Shown: one piece after another, positions 30,992 through 32,717 of the stretch
Numbering within the stretch: the stretch's first letter is position 1
Layout of the letters: every line of letters begins with the position of its first letter
From: Cryomorphaceae bacterium
GTDB taxonomy: Bacteria > Bacteroidota > Bacteroidia > Flavobacteriales_D > Cryomorphaceae
DNA length: 32,717 nucleotides
Direction: 5' to 3'
Assembly: GCA_003565555.1 (NCBI GenBank)
Contig: PXBH01000069.1
Location: forward strand, 1 to 32,717
Translations under genes and position numbers: made by a program
Notes under the pieces: model-generated
Seen by the model: only the letters and a program-made list of their open reading frames with translations
Databases searched by the model: none
Told to the model about the DNA's origin: nothing

Positions 30992-32717
30992 ATGCTACCC
31001 AACCAAAACGTACCGCACGGCGAGGCTTTTCCTCGTCGTTTCCGCAATTTCATTACGCGCTTTGTCGCTGTTTGTTCAGGGCTTTTCAGCGCCTTGGCGA
31101 TTTACGCCGGCCCGACTCCCGGGCTTTCTGTGACCGAAACCGAGGTTTTCTATGAAAAAACTTACGGCTTCGCTGAAGATTTCGAGCAGCCGGGCATTGA
31201 AAAAATCTGCACTTTCGAAGCCTACGGTACAGCCGCGAACAACCATGCACTGGTATTAAGCCTGCCCGGTATTTCAAACAACCGTTATGACTTCGCTCCC
31301 GGCGAGCAGGGCACCATTGCTTTTTTCAGCGACGGAACGGCCCGCCTGACGGGACGTGTTCAGAACAAAGGAGATGCTTCATTAAAATGGGACATCGATT
31401 TTTATTTTTCGGACCAAATGGATTGGAGCAGCTGGTCCGGAATGGGCAGAGATTGGAAGAACGAAGGACAAGGCGCCTCCGGCCAACATGAAGATTGGGA
31501 TTATTTCATTTTCGATCCGAACAAAACCAGCAGCCTGACGGGGGCAGACGGTTTGGCAGGATCTTTCCTCACCATTACACATATGCCGACCGATTACAAT
31601 TACGGTTTTCAAGTCGGAGAATACGCCAATTGCAAAAACGGCAATGACGGCGCTGCGGTATGGTTTTTCGCCACAGGTGAAGTAGACGGCACACAGGTAA
31701 CAAATAACCACGGTGACATCAACGTCAATACTTCCTGCAAGGATGTAAACAAGCAATGTCCCCTGGAGACTTATTCATCAAGCGGACATCTGGTATGGTT
31801 AAATCAGATCGGTGTCGGAACAGACTGGGTAAACGTACCGGGTCAAAATCTGCTTTTTCTTGAACTAGACAATGACGAAGCAGCCATTTACGGAAAGGTT
31901 CAAAACAAAAACAACAATGACCTGAAAATCAATGTGAGTTTTTGGTTCAGTGACAAAGCTGACTGGGATACTTGGTCCGGATTAGGGCGGGATTGGAAAG
32001 GCAATTCCTCTAACGTCGGGAACAATTTTGAAAACTGGGATTTCTACACATTTAATCCGAATTTGGCCAGCACCCTGCTCGGTTGCGGACCGAATACCGA
32101 AGAGTCCTATCTCATTGCCACACATATGCCTGCAGACTTCAATTACGGTCTTCAGGTAGGTTTGGGTGCAAATGACAAGAATGCAAACGAGGGTCTCTCC
32201 ACTTGGTTTTTCCTGAACGGAACCTTCTTGGGCGCGCCTGTAAGCAATAAGCAAGGTGACGTAAATGCTACGACCGAATGCCCCGAACCTTTCGAACTTT
32301 GCATTGACCCCCCGCCTACCCTCGAATGTCCGGAAGATATCACGATAAATTGCGACGAAAGTACCGATCCTGAAAATACGGGGACGGCTACGTCAAACCG
32401 GCCCGACGGCGACTGCCCTGCTGAGGTAATTATCAGCTTCAGCGATGAGGTTCTTGCCGAAGACGGCTGCGTGGGTTCCATCGTCCGAACATGGCAATTA
32501 AACGATTCCTACGGAAATGAACTCACTTGTGAACAGACCATTACCGTGACTGATACCACCGCTCCCCTTGCGCCCGAAGCGCCCGAGGACATCACTGTGT
32601 CTTGTGAAGACGGTGCGCCCGAAGCGGCCGTGCTGACCGCCATCGATGACTGCCAAGGCGAGATCATCGGTGTACCTTCAGATGAGATCATCGAAGGGGA
32701 CTGCGCCGGTAACTTTA
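30992..32717 (+). CDS. Large secreted adhesin-like protein with Trp-rich tandem domains and HYR-like repeats, 3' end cut
   Basis: Open from the ATG at 30992 to the window end, 575 residues visible. The N-terminus has a basic region (PRRFRNFITR) and a hydrophobic core (FVAVCSGLFSALAIYAG), a plausible signal peptide. Two copies of a ~130-residue domain follow: copy 1 about 118-249 (VQNKGD, DWSSWSGMGRDWK, HMPTDYNYGFQVG, WFFATG), copy 2 about 299-430 (VQNKNN, DWDTWSGLGRDWK, HMPADFNYGLQVG, WFFLNG). From about 440 begins a chain of HYR/Ig-like repeats with paired cysteines (LECPEDITINC, VRTWQLNDSYGNELTCEQTI, PEDITVSC). This layout is typical of very long surface adhesins of gliding or biofilm-forming Bacteroidota that end in a T9SS sorting domain. 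That end is outside the window. The Trp-rich domain is not one I can name. Confidence 0.88.
   Translation, partial: MLPNQNVPHGEAFPRRFRNFITRFVAVCSGLFSALAIYAGPTPGLSVTETEVFYEKTYGFAEDFEQPGIEKICTFEAYGTAANNHALVLSLPGISNNRYDFAPGEQGTIAFFSDGTARLTGRVQNKGDASLKWDIDFYFSDQMDWSSWSGMGRDWKNEGQGASGQHEDWDYFIFDPNKTSSLTGADGLAGSFLTITHMPTDYNYGFQVGEYANCKNGNDGAAVWFFATGEVDGTQVTNNHGDINVNTSCKDVNKQCPLETYSSSGHLVWLNQIGVGTDWVNVPGQNLLFLELDNDEAAIYGKVQNKNNNDLKINVSFWFSDKADWDTWSGLGRDWKGNSSNVGNNFENWDFYTFNPNLASTLLGCGPNTEESYLIATHMPADFNYGLQVGLGANDKNANEGLSTWFFLNGTFLGAPVSNKQGDVNATTECPEPFELCIDPPPTLECPEDITINCDESTDPENTGTATSNRPDGDCPAEVIISFSDEVLAEDGCVGSIVRTWQLNDSYGNELTCEQTITVTDTTAPLAPEAPEDITVSCEDGAPEAAVLTAIDDCQGEIIGVPSDEIIEGDCAGNF
31343..32281 (+). 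repeat. Tandem duplication of a Trp-rich domain inside the adhesin
   Basis: Two diverged copies, about 31343-31738 and 31886-32281, share the order VQNK, FSDxxDWxxWSGxGRDWK, ENWD/EDWD, THMPxDxNYGxQVG, WFF and a closing G-D-[IV]-N. The period is about 543 bp. Confidence 0.8.

Noticed and set aside
1-32717. CRISPR array, prophage or insertion sequence
   Set aside because: No regularly spaced direct repeats, transposase, integrase or phage structural genes were found on either strand.

Overview
The window looks like a chromosomal segment of a Bacteroidota bacterium, probably Flavobacteriales-like with a fairly balanced to GC-leaning base composition. The evidence is a SusC/SusD pair, a protein with a type IX secretion (T9SS) C-terminal sorting domain, an ECF sigma / FecR / STN-TonB-receptor cassette, DUF5723 and HYR-type adhesin genes, and TAnnTTTG promoter boxes. 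No phage, transposase, integrase or CRISPR array is visible. Genes at both window edges are cut off.

Region 1 (1-7580) is the most interesting. A leftward operon encodes SusC, a SusD-like lipoprotein and a lipoprotein of peptidase family S51 that closely resembles cyanophycinase. Beyond a 427-bp divergent intergenic region lie a T9SS-exported protein and a type-2 isoaspartyl peptidase/asparaginase with its own promoter and a perfect hairpin at its predicted 5' end. Together these make a plausible route for use of cyanophycin or other beta-aspartyl peptides: depolymerise at the surface, import through SusCD, split isoaspartyl dipeptides in the cytoplasm.

Region 2 (7605-15798) holds a leftward pair of uncharacterised envelope genes (a lipoprotein and a DUF5723 outer-membrane-type protein), a rightward pair of exported amidohydrolases of which only one of three modules keeps the HxH metal motif, and a lone NUMOD4/HNH protein.

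Region 3 (15792-30543) contains the four members of the DNA-ligase-associated repair set, split into two halves: ligase plus MBL-fold exonuclease (leftward, ATGA overlap) and Lhr-type DEXH helicase plus PdeM phosphoesterase (rightward, ATGA overlap). Between them lie a RidA/acryloyl-CoA-reductase-type pair, a run of hairpins ending in a strong terminator, a leftward signalling operon (ECF sigma, FecR, STN TonB receptor, second FecR, and a new 51-aa basic small protein), and an aldo/keto reductase 3 nt upstream of the helicase. A fructosamine-kinase-family gene converges on PdeM.

Region 4 (30586-32717) has a tRNA-Met(CAT) with a well-formed Bacteroidota promoter, then the start of a large secreted adhesin with two copies of an unfamiliar Trp-rich domain followed by HYR-like repeats, running off the window.
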